The translations under genes and the position numbers were made by a program. The notes under the pieces were generated by a model. That model was not told the DNA's origin. It saw only the letters and a program-made list of their open reading frames with translations, and made no database searches. Positions 16,721 to 25,170 of a stretch of DNA of 64,000 nucleotides are shown here, in pieces (the stretch's first letter is position 1; every line of letters begins with the position of its first letter). This DNA is from Cuspidothrix issatschenkoi CHARLIE-1 (GTDB lineage: Bacteria > Cyanobacteriota > Cyanobacteriia > Cyanobacteriales > Nostocaceae): positions 1 through 64,000 of the forward strand of contig NZ_PGEM01000027.1 in NCBI RefSeq assembly GCF_002934005.1, written 5' to 3'.

Positions 16721-17986
16721 ATGACATTCACCTCTGCCAAAACTCTAGCTGATAAAGTTCGTAAAGACTTCCCGATTTTACATCAAGAAGTCCACGGTAA
16801 ACCACTAGTTTACCTCGATAACGCCGCAACTTCTCAAAAACCCCTATCTGTCTTAAATGCTTGGCGTGATTATTATGAACAATACAATTCAAACGTTCAT
16901 CGTGGCGCACATTTTTTAAGTGCAAAAGCTACCGATGCTTATGAAGCAGCGCGAGATAAAATTGCTAATTTTATTCATGCCAAATCACGCCAAGAAATAG
17001 TTTATACCCGCAACGCCAGCGAAGCAATTAACCTAGTCGCTTACAGTTGGGGAATGAACAATTTACAACCAGGAGATGAAATTATTCTCTCAGTAATGGA
17101 ACACCACAGTAATATCGTTCCTTGGCAATTTGTTGCTCAAAAAACAGGTGCAGTTTTAAAGTTTGTCGAATTAACACCAGAAGAAACATTTGATTTAGAA
17201 CAGTTTAAAAACCTGATTTCTGACAAAACAAAACTGGTATCTATAGTTCATATTTCTAATACCTTGGGTTGTATTAACCCAGTCAAAGAAATAGCCGAAA
17301 TTGCTCACAGATACGGTGCGAAATTCTTACTTGATGCTTGTCAAAGTGTACCCCATGCTCCTATCAATGTTCAAGAACTTGATTGTGATTGGTTAGTAGC
17401 TTCTGGTCATAAAATGTGCGCTCCCACCGGCATTGGTTTCTTATATGGTAAGCTCGAATTACTAGAAGCAATGCCACCATTTTTTGGTGGTGGGGAAATG
17501 ATTTCTGAAGTCTATTTAGATTATTCTACCTATGCAGAATTACCCCATAAATTTGAAGCGGGTACACCTGCAATTGGGGAAGCGATCGCCCTGGGTGCAG
17601 CCATAGATTACCTTACTAATATCGGTATGGATAAAATTCATGCTTATGAAGCCGAATTAACCGCCCATTTATTCGAGCAATTAGCCCAAATACCTCAAAT
17701 TAGAATCTACGGGCCAAAACCCGATGTTAACGGCGAAGGTAGAGCCGCATTAGCAGCTTTTACAGCCGAGGGTGTCCACGCTAATGATTTAGCAACTTTG
17801 TTAGATCAAGAAGGTGTTGCCATTCGTTCTGGACATCATTGTACCCAACCTTTACACCGTCATTTAGGTTTAGCGGGAACTGCACGGGTAAGTTTATCTT
17901 TTTACAATACCCGTGAAGAAATTGATATTTTCATCAAAGCTTTGAAAGAGACTCTGGACTTTTTTGCTAGTGTGTTTGCCGAGTAA
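16721..17986 (+). CDS. sufS: SufS, group II cysteine desulfurase
   Basis: 421 residues, full length. It is a PLP enzyme that takes sulfur from cysteine as a persulfide and passes it to the SufBCD scaffold. PLP Lys231 lies in [12 protein letters not shown]; His127 is in SVMEHHSN; the catalytic loop Cys374 is in [12 protein letters not shown], typical of group II (SufS) rather than NifS/IscS. Last gene of the suf operon, 151 bases after sufD; a hairpin and repeat DNA lie between. A strong hairpin with a T-rich tail follows the stop. Confidence 0.97.
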   Translation: MTFTSAKTLADKVRKDFPILHQEVHGKPLVYLDNAATSQKPLSVLNAWRDYYEQYNSNVHRGAHFLSAKATDAYEAARDKIANFIHAKSRQEIVYTRNASEAINLVAYSWGMNNLQPGDEIILSVMEHHSNIVPWQFVAQKTGAVLKFVELTPEETFDLEQFKNLISDKTKLVSIVHISNTLGCINPVKEIAEIAHRYGAKFLLDACQSVPHAPINVQELDCDWLVASGHKMCAPTGIGFLYGKLELLEAMPPFFGGGEMISEVYLDYSTYAELPHKFEAGTPAIGEAIALGAAIDYLTNIGMDKIHAYEAELTAHLFEQLAQIPQIRIYGPKPDVNGEGRAALAAFTAEGVHANDLATLLDQEGVAIRSGHHCTQPLHRHLGLAGTARVSLSFYNTREEIDIFIKALKETLDFFASVFAE

Positions 17987-17992
17987 ATGTAG

Positions 17993-18014
17993 GGTGGGCA
18001 ATGCCCACCTTTAT
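17993..18014 (+). terminator. Terminator after sufS
   Basis: GGTGGGCA, one-base loop, TGCCCACC, then TTTATT. It lies 7 bases after the sufS stop codon. The core GGTGGGCAATGCCCACC is also a common cyanobacterial repeat. Confidence 0.65.
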
Positions 18015-18040
18015 TGATTTATAATTATTTTGTGAATGCA

Positions 18041-18640
18041 ATGTCATATAGTGAATTTACTTTAGATAAAGTTAGAAAAGCCTTTGATTTAACGATTATA
18101 GATAAAGTTAATATTTTTGCATCTATTCCAGAAATTGAATGTCCAGATGTACTAGCGGAACTATTAAAAGAAAATGTACCTTTAGCCCTTGCTAGTAATA
18201 CCGAAAAATCCCGCTCTGAAATGATAATTGCGCCGATTTTAATCGCTGCGAGAAAATATTTAAACAATCAAATTAGTTTATTTTCTGGAATTGATTTTAC
18301 TGTAGATAGTGAAAAGGGATTAAACGGTAATTGTGATTTTATTATTAGTCGTTCTCCAGAATTATTAATTGTTAATGCTCCCGTTGTCACAATTGTAGAA
18401 GCGAAAAAAGAAAATATTAATGCAGGTTTAGGACAATGTGTGGCGGAAATGATCGCCGCCAGAATATTTAATGAACGTGAAGGTAATAATATTCAAACAA
18501 TTTATGGAACTGTCACCACTGGAACTAACTGGAAGTTTTTAAAACTTATTAATCAAGTTGTAGAAATTGACTTGAGCGAATATTATATTAATAATATCGG
18601 TAAAATTTTAGGTATTTTATCTAGTATCGTGATGGAATAG
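18041..18640 (+). CDS. Cyanobacterial protein with PD-(D/E)XK-like signature
   Basis: 199 residues from ATG 18041 ([17 protein letters not shown]); an in-frame start 27 bases upstream overlaps the terminator stem region and is less likely. I do not recognise a named family. Residues are arranged as in PD-(D/E)XK nucleases: Glu60 (SRSEMII), Asp99 (NGNCDFII), then Glu120-Ala-Lys122 (TIVEAKKEN) on a hydrophobic strand, followed by a Gln-containing helix ([15 protein letters not shown]). No HTH or membrane segment. Function as a nuclease is inference from the motif. Fragments of similar nuclease genes lie immediately downstream. Confidence 0.6.
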   Translation: MSYSEFTLDKVRKAFDLTIIDKVNIFASIPEIECPDVLAELLKENVPLALASNTEKSRSEMIIAPILIAARKYLNNQISLFSGIDFTVDSEKGLNGNCDFIISRSPELLIVNAPVVTIVEAKKENINAGLGQCVAEMIAARIFNEREGNNIQTIYGTVTTGTNWKFLKLINQVVEIDLSEYYINNIGKILGILSSIVME

Positions 18641-18762
18641 GTATTGCTTTTCCTATAGTTTCCGTTAGTGATATTAATAAATTTATCCAGCAAAGTAAAA
18701 CTATGGGTGAAATTGCTTTGTTGAAATCTCTCCACCCTTGGGTAAGAGATAAGATAAAGTAA
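18634..18762 (+). pseudogene. C-terminal fragment, possibly of a Uma2-type or related nuclease gene
   Basis: An open frame overlapping the preceding stop reads [20 protein letters not shown], then TMGEIALLKSLHPWVRDKI and a stop. It has no start codon. The SDINKFI-QQ-TMGE-W pattern resembles the tail of Uma2-like or related cyanobacterial proteins, but the match is from memory and weak. Alternatively it is the frameshifted true C-terminus of the preceding gene. Confidence 0.35.
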
Positions 18763-18807
18763 ACACATTGTGAGGTTATACTGAATGAACCGGAGTAAGA
18801 TCAAGTT

Positions 18808-19344
18808 ATGTCTACCAAAGTAGTTGAAATTCTTTCATCCGAAGAACTGCGTCGTACATTAACTCGGATGGCTTCTCAAATTGTAGAAAGGACGCGAGAT
18901 TTATCTCAATTGCTACTGCTAGGTATTCACACCAGAGGAGTACCATTAGCTTATTTATTAGCACGTCAAATAGAAATTCTCGAAAATGTCAGTGTTCCCG
19001 TTGGCTCTTTAGATATTACATTTTATCGTGATGATCTTGATAAAATTGGCTTGAGAACTCCTGCCAAAACAGATATTCCTTTTGATTTAACACAAAAAAC
19101 AGTTCTGCTTGTAGATGATGTTATTTTCAAGGGTAGAACCATTCGTGCTGCTTTAAATGCAGTTAATGAATATGGTAGACCAGAAGTAATTCGTTTAGCT
19201 GTATTAGTAGATAGAGGTCATCGGGAGTTACCAATTCATCCAGATTTTCTTGGGAAAAAATTACCCACAGCCAAGGAAGAAATTGTCAAAGTTTATCTAC
19301 AAGATGCAGATGGCAGAGATGCAGTAGAGTTAATTACCACTTAG
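18808..19344 (+). CDS. pyrR: PyrR, pyrimidine regulator / uracil phosphoribosyltransferase
   Basis: 178 residues, usual family length. The PRPP-binding loop is [16 protein letters not shown]; the flexible region THRGVPLA is seen as [13 protein letters not shown]; the C-terminal [20 protein letters not shown] is diagnostic. The enzyme makes UMP from uracil and PRPP. In Gram-positives it also binds pyr mRNA, but in cyanobacteria the regulatory role is not established and no attenuator or pyr gene is adjacent here. Confidence 0.95.
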   Translation: MSTKVVEILSSEELRRTLTRMASQIVERTRDLSQLLLLGIHTRGVPLAYLLARQIEILENVSVPVGSLDITFYRDDLDKIGLRTPAKTDIPFDLTQKTVLLVDDVIFKGRTIRAALNAVNEYGRPEVIRLAVLVDRGHRELPIHPDFLGKKLPTAKEEIVKVYLQDADGRDAVELITT

Positions 19345-19431
19345 GACTTGCTAAGGATATCAAGGAGTTTTTTGGATTTGAAAACTTTGATTTCTCAGAC
19401 TGAAAATCCTTTATTTTGATAATATACTTTC

Positions 19432-19549
19432 GTAAGGATTCAGGTGAGGTGATAAGATCCCCGACTGCTAAGATAGATTTATCCTTTCCGAATACAATCA
19501 ATCAAAGAAGTCCGGGATCTGGAAACAAGTGCTATGGCTGAATACTTAC
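19432..19549. mobile_element. Repeat family C, long MITE-like copy
   Basis: 118 bp with imperfect terminal repeats CGTAAGGATTCAGG and GCTGAATACTTAC, and internal AGATCCCCGACT / AGTCCGGGATCT. It is nearly collinear with 46796-46917 in the opposite orientation. A partial second copy follows at 19550-19600 (CCGGGATCTTATTG, CACCTGAATACCC). Confidence 0.8.
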
Positions 19550-19607
19550 CCATAAATTATAAATTGATCACAGAAGTCCGGGATCTTATTGTCTCACCTG
19601 AATACCC

Positions 19608-22439
19608 CTATTTACTCCTTTTATTGGCAACAATAGGAGGTCCTGCGGTGACAACAACAATTTTATCAGGATGAAGTAATTCACGAGCAGCCTGATTAAC
19701 TTGACTAAGATTAACTTGCTTTATTTTGCTGATAAAAGATCGCAATTCTATCTGATTTAAACCATAAACCTCATTCATTACCATTCTCTGGCTTAACAGT
19801 TCGGGATTAGCTAAGGAAATATTATAATTACTGATTAAATTGCGTTTAGCGGTTTCTACTTCCTGTTGTGTAACACCTTGTTGATGAACTTGTTTCAGGA
19901 GGTTGCGGGTACTGGAAATGGCTTTGTGTGCGTCTTCTGGACTAGTTTGCATTTCAATTAAAAATGTGCCGACATTTTTACCTGTGAGGAAATTACTATA
20001 AATTCCGTAGGTTAAACCCTGGCGATCGCGCACCTCTGCCCCCAGTCTACTCGATAAGGTATCTCCGCCTAAAATTTGATTTAAAATCATCGCCGCGTAA
20101 AATCGTCTATCTTGACGGTTAATTCCCGTATAACCCATATAAGTAATCGCTTGGGGTTTACCAGGGACAACCGGATTGACATTAACTACATTTTTCGGCA
20201 TCCCCACACTGGGATATTTTACCGTTGGTGGTTTACCCTTAACTTGCCAATCTCCTAATTTTGCTTGCATGAGCGATCGCACTTCATTGACATCAAAATC
20301 CCCCACCAAGGCTAAAACCGTCGTATCAGGGCGATAATGTTGGGCTTTAAAAGCAATTACATCTTCACGTTTAATTTGTTGAATACTTTCCGCTGTGGGA
20401 AAAGTATGTAATGGGTGTTTTTTCGGATATACAGACTGGACAAAAATCCGGTTAGCAATCTTTTGGGGATCATCTAATTCCGAATCTAAGGAACTTAAAG
20501 CTTGTTGACGAGACAATTCCAACTCCTTGATCGGAAAGTTACTATTTCTAATTACATCCGTCAATGTTCCCAGTAAAATTGGTAAATCTACCGCTAAACT
20601 ACTACCTTTAATCCTGACACCTTCCCCGTAGGCTTCAAAATCCAAATTTGCCCCTTTTGCCTCTAATTCCTCAGCAATAGTTCGCATATTTTTGGTTTCT
20701 GTCCCATTCATCAGATTGTTGGCAACTAAGGACGCTGTGCCACCTTGTTGATCTGACTCAAATTCCCTCCCCGCTTTGATATGTCCACTTAAAGTCACGG
20801 TTGGCGTAGTTTTATCTGGCAATAGTAATATACGTAAACCATTAGCCAAGATTAACTGTTGAGGTATTTCTTGTTGTCTAGTTTTTGGTAATAAGTCTAC
20901 AGGTGGCAAGTATTTCTTGATATCTGCTGGAACTACAGCCACATCAGCCGCAAAATTATCTTGCGTTGTCGTGGAATAGGATGAACTTTCGATAGTTACT
21001 ACTTTTTTTGTCGGTTCAAACAATCCCACTTTCCGCGCTGCTGGTTGCAGATATTTATTAATGACACTAGTAACATCCGCCACTTGAACTTGACGAATAT
21101 TTGCTAAATGATCTTCTGTATATTGATAATTATCCGCCGTAATTTGATCATTACCTAACTGCATTCCTTGACTGGTAATATCACGATTATTTAAAATAAC
21201 CGCCGCCGTTAATTGGTTTTTTGCTTGTTCTACTTGCTGTACTGTCACACCGATCTTAGCAAGTTTATCCAACGCCTTCATTACCACAGCATCAATTTTA
21301 GTTAAATCCTGATTACCATTTCCCGTCACTAAAATTTCATACCAACCGCCAGCACGTAAACTAGCCACATTGGCAGAAATATCATTAGCTAAACCCGACT
21401 CTACCAATTCTTGATATAAATAAGAGTTTTTACCCGCAGTTAAAATGTAATCCATCACTTCCAGGGCCGGAATATCTGGTTGCTGAATTTGCGGCAGAGG
21501 GTAAATTATTTGCAATAGGGGATTTCCCCCCGGTTCTTGTAATTTAACTGGTGGTACGGATGTGGGTGCAGGGGATGGGGTGATCAGATGATGGGGAGAA
21601 TATTGGCGTTTGGGAAGTTTACCAAATATATCTTCCACTTTTTTCAAAGTTCGTGGTGTTTCAAAATCCCCAACAATTACCAAAACAGCATTATCAGGAC
21701 TATAGAATTTTTGATAATATTCTCGTACTTGTTCTACTGTGAATTTTTCCACATCCGCTTTTGTGCCACCAATGGGTAATCTATAGGGATGATCAGGAAA
21801 AACCGACATCATCACAGCGCGATTAAGACGATATTCCGGGCTATTTTCATAACCCTGCAATTCAGAAATGACTACTCGCTTTTCACTGGCTAAATCTTGA
21901 GGATCTATCAGGGAGTTTTTCATTCTATCCGCTTCTAGGGTCAATAGGGCAGTGAGTTTATCCCGTTCCGCCGTATTGTAATATGCGGTTTGGTCGTAAC
22001 TGGTAAAAGCATTAGAATCACTGCCTAAAGCACTAAATAACCGCCCAAATTGAATGGGACGATTCCTAGTACCTTTAAACATCAGATGTTCTAATTGATG
22101 GGCAATACCATTCACTCCTTGTACTTCTTGACCAGAGCCAAATTTATACCATACCTGTACTGTCACCACAGGCGCGTTATGTACCTCTTTGGTGAGAACC
22201 GTTAAACCATTATCTAGGACTTTTTTCCGCACATTTTCGGTTATAGTGCGATTTGATGTTTCTTTAGTAACTAGTGCTGGCTGAGATTTTTCGAGGTGGA
22301 ATTTCTCAATTTGGCTTGGTAAACCTACCCCCTCTAGACTGAAAGCAGCTTTATTATTTAAGATAAAAGCAGCTATGATCCAGATACTCAAGATGACTAA
22401 AGAAAAACGCTGTCGTTGTGCGAGCGAGGAAAAAGACAT
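19608..22439 (-). CDS. Two-repeat M16 zinc metallopeptidase (exported)
   Basis: 943 residues with two M16 modules. A hydrophobic N-terminal helix at about 12-34 suggests export or anchoring. The first module carries the inverted zinc motif HQLEH at 114-118 with the downstream Glu in SEKRVVISELQGYENSP, so it should be catalytic. The second module (from about 500) lacks HxxEH but keeps the RDRQGLTYGIYSNF substrate loop, as in pitrilysin-like enzymes built as one chain. Likely role: degradation of peptides in the periplasm. It stands alone with family C repeats downstream and a 26-bp perfect palindrome just upstream. Confidence 0.93.
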   Translation of the reverse strand: MSFSSLAQRQRFSLVILSIWIIAAFILNNKAAFSLEGVGLPSQIEKFHLEKSQPALVTKETSNRTITENVRKKVLDNGLTVLTKEVHNAPVVTVQVWYKFGSGQEVQGVNGIAHQLEHLMFKGTRNRPIQFGRLFSALGSDSNAFTSYDQTAYYNTAERDKLTALLTLEADRMKNSLIDPQDLASEKRVVISELQGYENSPEYRLNRAVMMSVFPDHPYRLPIGGTKADVEKFTVEQVREYYQKFYSPDNAVLVIVGDFETPRTLKKVEDIFGKLPKRQYSPHHLITPSPAPTSVPPVKLQEPGGNPLLQIIYPLPQIQQPDIPALEVMDYILTAGKNSYLYQELVESGLANDISANVASLRAGGWYEILVTGNGNQDLTKIDAVVMKALDKLAKIGVTVQQVEQAKNQLTAAVILNNRDITSQGMQLGNDQITADNYQYTEDHLANIRQVQVADVTSVINKYLQPAARKVGLFEPTKKVVTIESSSYSTTTQDNFAADVAVVPADIKKYLPPVDLLPKTRQQEIPQQLILANGLRILLLPDKTTPTVTLSGHIKAGREFESDQQGGTASLVANNLMNGTETKNMRTIAEELEAKGANLDFEAYGEGVRIKGSSLAVDLPILLGTLTDVIRNSNFPIKELELSRQQALSSLDSELDDPQKIANRIFVQSVYPKKHPLHTFPTAESIQQIKREDVIAFKAQHYRPDTTVLALVGDFDVNEVRSLMQAKLGDWQVKGKPPTVKYPSVGMPKNVVNVNPVVPGKPQAITYMGYTGINRQDRRFYAAMILNQILGGDTLSSRLGAEVRDRQGLTYGIYSNFLTGKNVGTFLIEMQTSPEDAHKAISSTRNLLKQVHQQGVTQQEVETAKRNLISNYNISLANPELLSQRMVMNEVYGLNQIELRSFISKIKQVNLSQVNQAARELLHPDKIVVVTAGPPIVANKRSK

Positions 22440-22454
22440 ATCTTTTGCGAATAG

Positions 22455-22480
22455 ATATATGTAATTTAAATTACATATAT
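22455..22480. promoter_or_regulatory. Perfect 26-bp palindrome upstream of the M16 peptidase gene
   Basis: ATATATGTAATTT followed directly by its reverse complement, with no loop, 15 bases before the start codon at 22439. Position and symmetry suit an operator or a 5'-UTR hairpin that would mask the ribosome site. Confidence 0.5.
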
Positions 22481-22608
22481 TGATTGACTAGAAAAATAGA
22501 GCAAATGTTTCCGCACCTCATGCAAACTAAAACTGTAAGTAGAAAAGAGAAGAATTATATCTACCCAAAGGCATTAATAAGCTGTTAAATATCCCGCAGC
22601 TTAGTAAT

Positions 22609-23043
22609 TTAATTTTCAGGCGATTTATTGAAAAACCGTATGAATTCTAGTGGTAACCCGTCAAAATCAGCGATAAATGCCACTTCTAAAAGATTATCGC
22701 CAATTTGCTGCTGTGTAGGTTCTAAAAGAATCTTCAAAGGTGGTAAACCCGCTACCGTCCCTAACCTGATTTTTAAATTTTCCAACCAAGTAGGTAAATC
22801 TGGTGTGATCTGAGTTAGATCAAAAGAAAGATGATAATAACCTACATAATGTTCATCATTAAAAGCATCTGGGGCTGGTTGAGGTTGGGGAATTTGGATG
22901 AGTTCAATTCTCCCACCTAAACCGACCATCCAGCAAGCTAGAGTATAACCGGTGGTGAAGCGATCGCCCACTGTAAACCCTAGCTGCTCATAAAAAGCGA
23001 TCGCTAGATGGATATTTGCCGTCCTAATGGAAGCATGGTGCAT
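22609..23043 (-). CDS. VOC-family (glyoxalase/dioxygenase fold) protein
   Basis: 144 residues with the paired beta-alpha-beta-beta-beta units of the vicinal oxygen chelate fold: HHASIRTANIHLAIAFYEQL (first unit, with the possible metal His), IELIQIPQ, YYHLSFDLTQI and VAFIADFDGLPLEFI (second unit, with Glu near the end). The first HHASI segment is typical of lactoylglutathione-lyase-like proteins. The substrate cannot be told from sequence. Monocistronic, before an IS200/IS605 remnant. Confidence 0.85.
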   Translation of the reverse strand: MHHASIRTANIHLAIAFYEQLGFTVGDRFTTGYTLACWMVGLGGRIELIQIPQPQPAPDAFNDEHYVGYYHLSFDLTQITPDLPTWLENLKIRLGTVAGLPPLKILLEPTQQQIGDNLLEVAFIADFDGLPLEFIRFFNKSPEN

Positions 23044-23092
23044 AGAATTTCAGATTTTGGATTTTAGATTTTGGATTAATCTACAATGTGAA

Positions 23093-23470
23093 CTACCCAC
23101 ACTGACCTGACGGTACAGTGTTGGCTTCCTGTCCAGCAGAAAGCACAGTAGTAGACTTCTTCCGTCCTCTATTACTGCGACTTACTTCTGGGCGACAGGC
23201 TTTATCCCCCGTTCCAGAGGTCAAACCTTCGGCTTCGCTCAGGTTAAAAACTTGTACTGAGCGCGGCCGAAGTATTCGTAGTCCCTCGTCTTTGAGGTTT
23301 ATCGCTGCGTTGATATCTCTGTCATGTTTAGTCTGGCACTTTTCACAAGTCCAAAATCTTATATCTAGCGGCAAACTACCCACTTGATTGTCGAAAAACT
23401 GTCGTTAATTCACGCGCCATTCATCCCACGCTGCCCTTCGGGTCAGTCGTGGGGCTTGAAGTCGGTTAAG
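23093..23470 (-). mobile_element. IS200/IS605-family deletion derivative with tnpB 3' end
   Basis: The left part codes for the last ~96 residues of a TnpB protein (GSLPLDIRFWTCEKCQ, then DRDINAAINLKDEGLRIL, the zinc ribbon half and the RuvC-III Asp). Upstream, at 23428-23456, is an imperfect hairpin CCCACG...CTGCCCTTCGGGTCAG...CGTGGG like the subterminal foldbacks of this family. About 300 N-terminal codons and any tnpA are missing between them. It cannot encode an active nuclease. The right-end guide RNA region, if present, would lie near 23085-23110. Confidence 0.75.
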
Positions 23471-23506
23471 CTAAAACCCAAATTGGGGAACAGAGCAGAA
23501 ATTTTT

Positions 23507-23569
23507 ACCAATTACCAATTACCAATTACCAATTACCAATTACCAATTACCAATTACCAATTACCCATT
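23507..23569 (+). repeat. STRR heptamer array (ACCAATT x8)
   Basis: Eight perfect ACCAATT units and one ACCCATT, ending 2 bases before the stop codon of the next gene (minus strand). Confidence 0.95.
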
Positions 23570-23571
23570 AC

Positions 23572-24084
23572 CTACTCAAACAACCGGAAATATGGGTAAC
23601 GCACAGGTACACCAGGTTCTTTATCTAAATCAAAGTTAATCACTTCCCAGCAAGGTTCTGTAACGGGATCTGGACTAAACTCCACCGGCAAACCATATAA
23701 CCTTGCACCCGTGCCTTCCCCTTGTCCAGCACGCCAAGGTGTACTTCGTTCTAAATAGCCACTCATCAACTCCTGATAACGCTGGGCAACAATTATCTTT
23801 GTGGCACGATAACCCTGAGTGTAAAGCTTATCTAAAGCTTCGTGAATTTCAAACCGAATCCCATCAGGATGAGTATGTTGACGATACCATTCTCCGTCCC
23901 ATCTGCGCCAATGACGACCAGACTGTAAATGAACCAAATCCCCAGTTTTGGGTTCAGCTTCAAACGCGCCATGACGGGGACATAGATAGGTATCCGTCAA
24001 TGTCAAAGCCGAAATATTTTGGCGACAGTGAGGACACTGTATTTCAGGGCCAAATATCGGGTACTGAAAGCCTGGATTGATCAT
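23572..24084 (-). CDS. TIGR02652-type conserved cyanobacterial protein
   Basis: 170 residues from the ATG at 24084 (MINPGFQYPIFGPEIQCPHC); a further ATG 42 bases upstream is less family-like. It opens with a zinc-ribbon-like pair, CPHCRQ and YLCPRHG, followed by a conserved region (HWRRWDGEWYRQHTHPDGIR) and a C-terminal PVEFSPDPVTEPCWEVINFD. It matches my memory of TIGR02652, a family of unknown function restricted to cyanobacteria. The C-terminus ends at the edge of an STRR array. Confidence 0.8.
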   Translation of the reverse strand: MINPGFQYPIFGPEIQCPHCRQNISALTLTDTYLCPRHGAFEAEPKTGDLVHLQSGRHWRRWDGEWYRQHTHPDGIRFEIHEALDKLYTQGYRATKIIVAQRYQELMSGYLERSTPWRAGQGEGTGARLYGLPVEFSPDPVTEPCWEVINFDLDKEPGVPVRYPYFRLFE

Positions 24085-24326
24085 GAAGTGCGTATAAACA
24101 TAGTATTGTGTTTTCTTTGCCAGCACCAGTAGGTTTAACTTTACACTCCTGCTCCACTACTTTAGACAACTTGCTCACTGCTGCATAAAAATGAAGATAG
24201 TGCCTGAAAACAAGTTTCACAACTGCCTAACTATAGAAGGCCAACGTCGTGATATTCTGGTTTTGCAACCAGCCCTAAAGGTTGGAGTTTCTCCAGTGTT
24301 CCTGGGTATCATATTCATATTCTATC

Positions 24327-24830
24327 GTGTCTATCTGTTCTGACTGGAAATCTCCCCAATTTTCTCAAGCTGCTTTTGTGGCAGCTAATGCCGTAATCAT
24401 TGGTTCTGTAAGCATAGCAGCCAGAGCCAGCATTTGGTATGGATCTGTGGTTAGAGGTGATGTAGAACTGATTGAAATTGGCGAATGTACAAACATTCAA
24501 GATGGAGCAATTCTACATGGTGATCCTGGCGTACCCACAATATTAGAAGATCATGTCACTGTCGGCCATCGCGCTGTGGTACATTCTGCTCATATTGAAA
24601 GTGGCAGTTTGATTGGAATTGGTGCCATTATTTTAAATGGCGTAAGAGTTGGCAAAGGCAGTATTATCGGTGCTGGTGCAGTAGTTACTAAAAATGTACC
24701 TCCCGGTTCTCTGGTCATGGGTCTTCCTGGCAAAGTAGTCCGTCAACTCTCAGATACCGAAATCACCGAACTCATCGAACACGCCGAAAAATACTATCAA
24801 TTAGCCCTGCTTCATGCTGCTAATTCGTAA
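24327..24830 (+). CDS. Gamma-carbonic anhydrase-like hexapeptide protein
   Basis: 167 residues if started at GTG 24327 (V-SICSDWKSPQFS); the open frame reaches a TTG at 24282. It is a left-handed beta-helix of hexapeptide repeats (VIIGSVSIAARASIWYGSVV and so on). Probable zinc ligands are His64, His81 and His86, spaced as in YrdA-like gamma-CA homologues. The family forms trimers; members include CcmM N-termini and PaaY-like proteins. Activity as a carbonic anhydrase is possible but not certain, since the proton-shuttle Glu loop of the Cam enzyme is absent. psbY follows on the same strand after 153 bases. Confidence 0.85.
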   Translation: MSICSDWKSPQFSQAAFVAANAVIIGSVSIAARASIWYGSVVRGDVELIEIGECTNIQDGAILHGDPGVPTILEDHVTVGHRAVVHSAHIESGSLIGIGAIILNGVRVGKGSIIGAGAVVTKNVPPGSLVMGLPGKVVRQLSDTEITELIEHAEKYYQLALLHAANS

Positions 24831-24983
24831 TTCGTAATTCGTAATTGCTAATTTTACCCCTGTTCCCTGATTTTTAATCAAACTTTACATAGAAGCTTGA
24901 AAAATTCACCACTTCAGATCACAATAAAAGTTGATAACTGTTGCAAAACTTAAAATTTTTTAATTTACAGAGGGATTCTAGAT

Positions 24984-25109
24984 ATGGACATTGATAATCG
25001 TGTAGTGATTGTTTTAGCACCTTTAGCGATCGCTGCTGGTTGGGCTGCTTTTAACATCGGTGCTGCTGCTATCAGACAAGTACAAAACTTTTTGAACAAA
25101 GAAGCTTAA
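24984..25109 (+). CDS. psbY: PsbY, photosystem II small subunit
   Basis: 41 residues, [20 protein letters not shown] onward, ending LNKEA. One transmembrane helix (about 7-28) that would run through the thylakoid membrane at the edge of photosystem II near cytochrome b559. An AGAGGGA ribosome site lies 14-20 bases before the ATG. Length and the RVVIVLAP start agree with cyanobacterial PsbY. A HIP1-like GCGATCGC overlaps codons 15-17. Confidence 0.85.
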   Translation: MDIDNRVVIVLAPLAIAAGWAAFNIGAAAIRQVQNFLNKEA

Positions 25110-25170
25110 TTTGGGTAATGGGTGATTGGTAATTGGTAAAAGCTTTATCAGTATCCCGTGTCCAATCACT

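Noticed and set aside
23093-23383. Functional TnpB nuclease
   Set aside because: Only the last ~96 residues remain; the RuvC-I and RuvC-II residues and the guide-binding part are missing.
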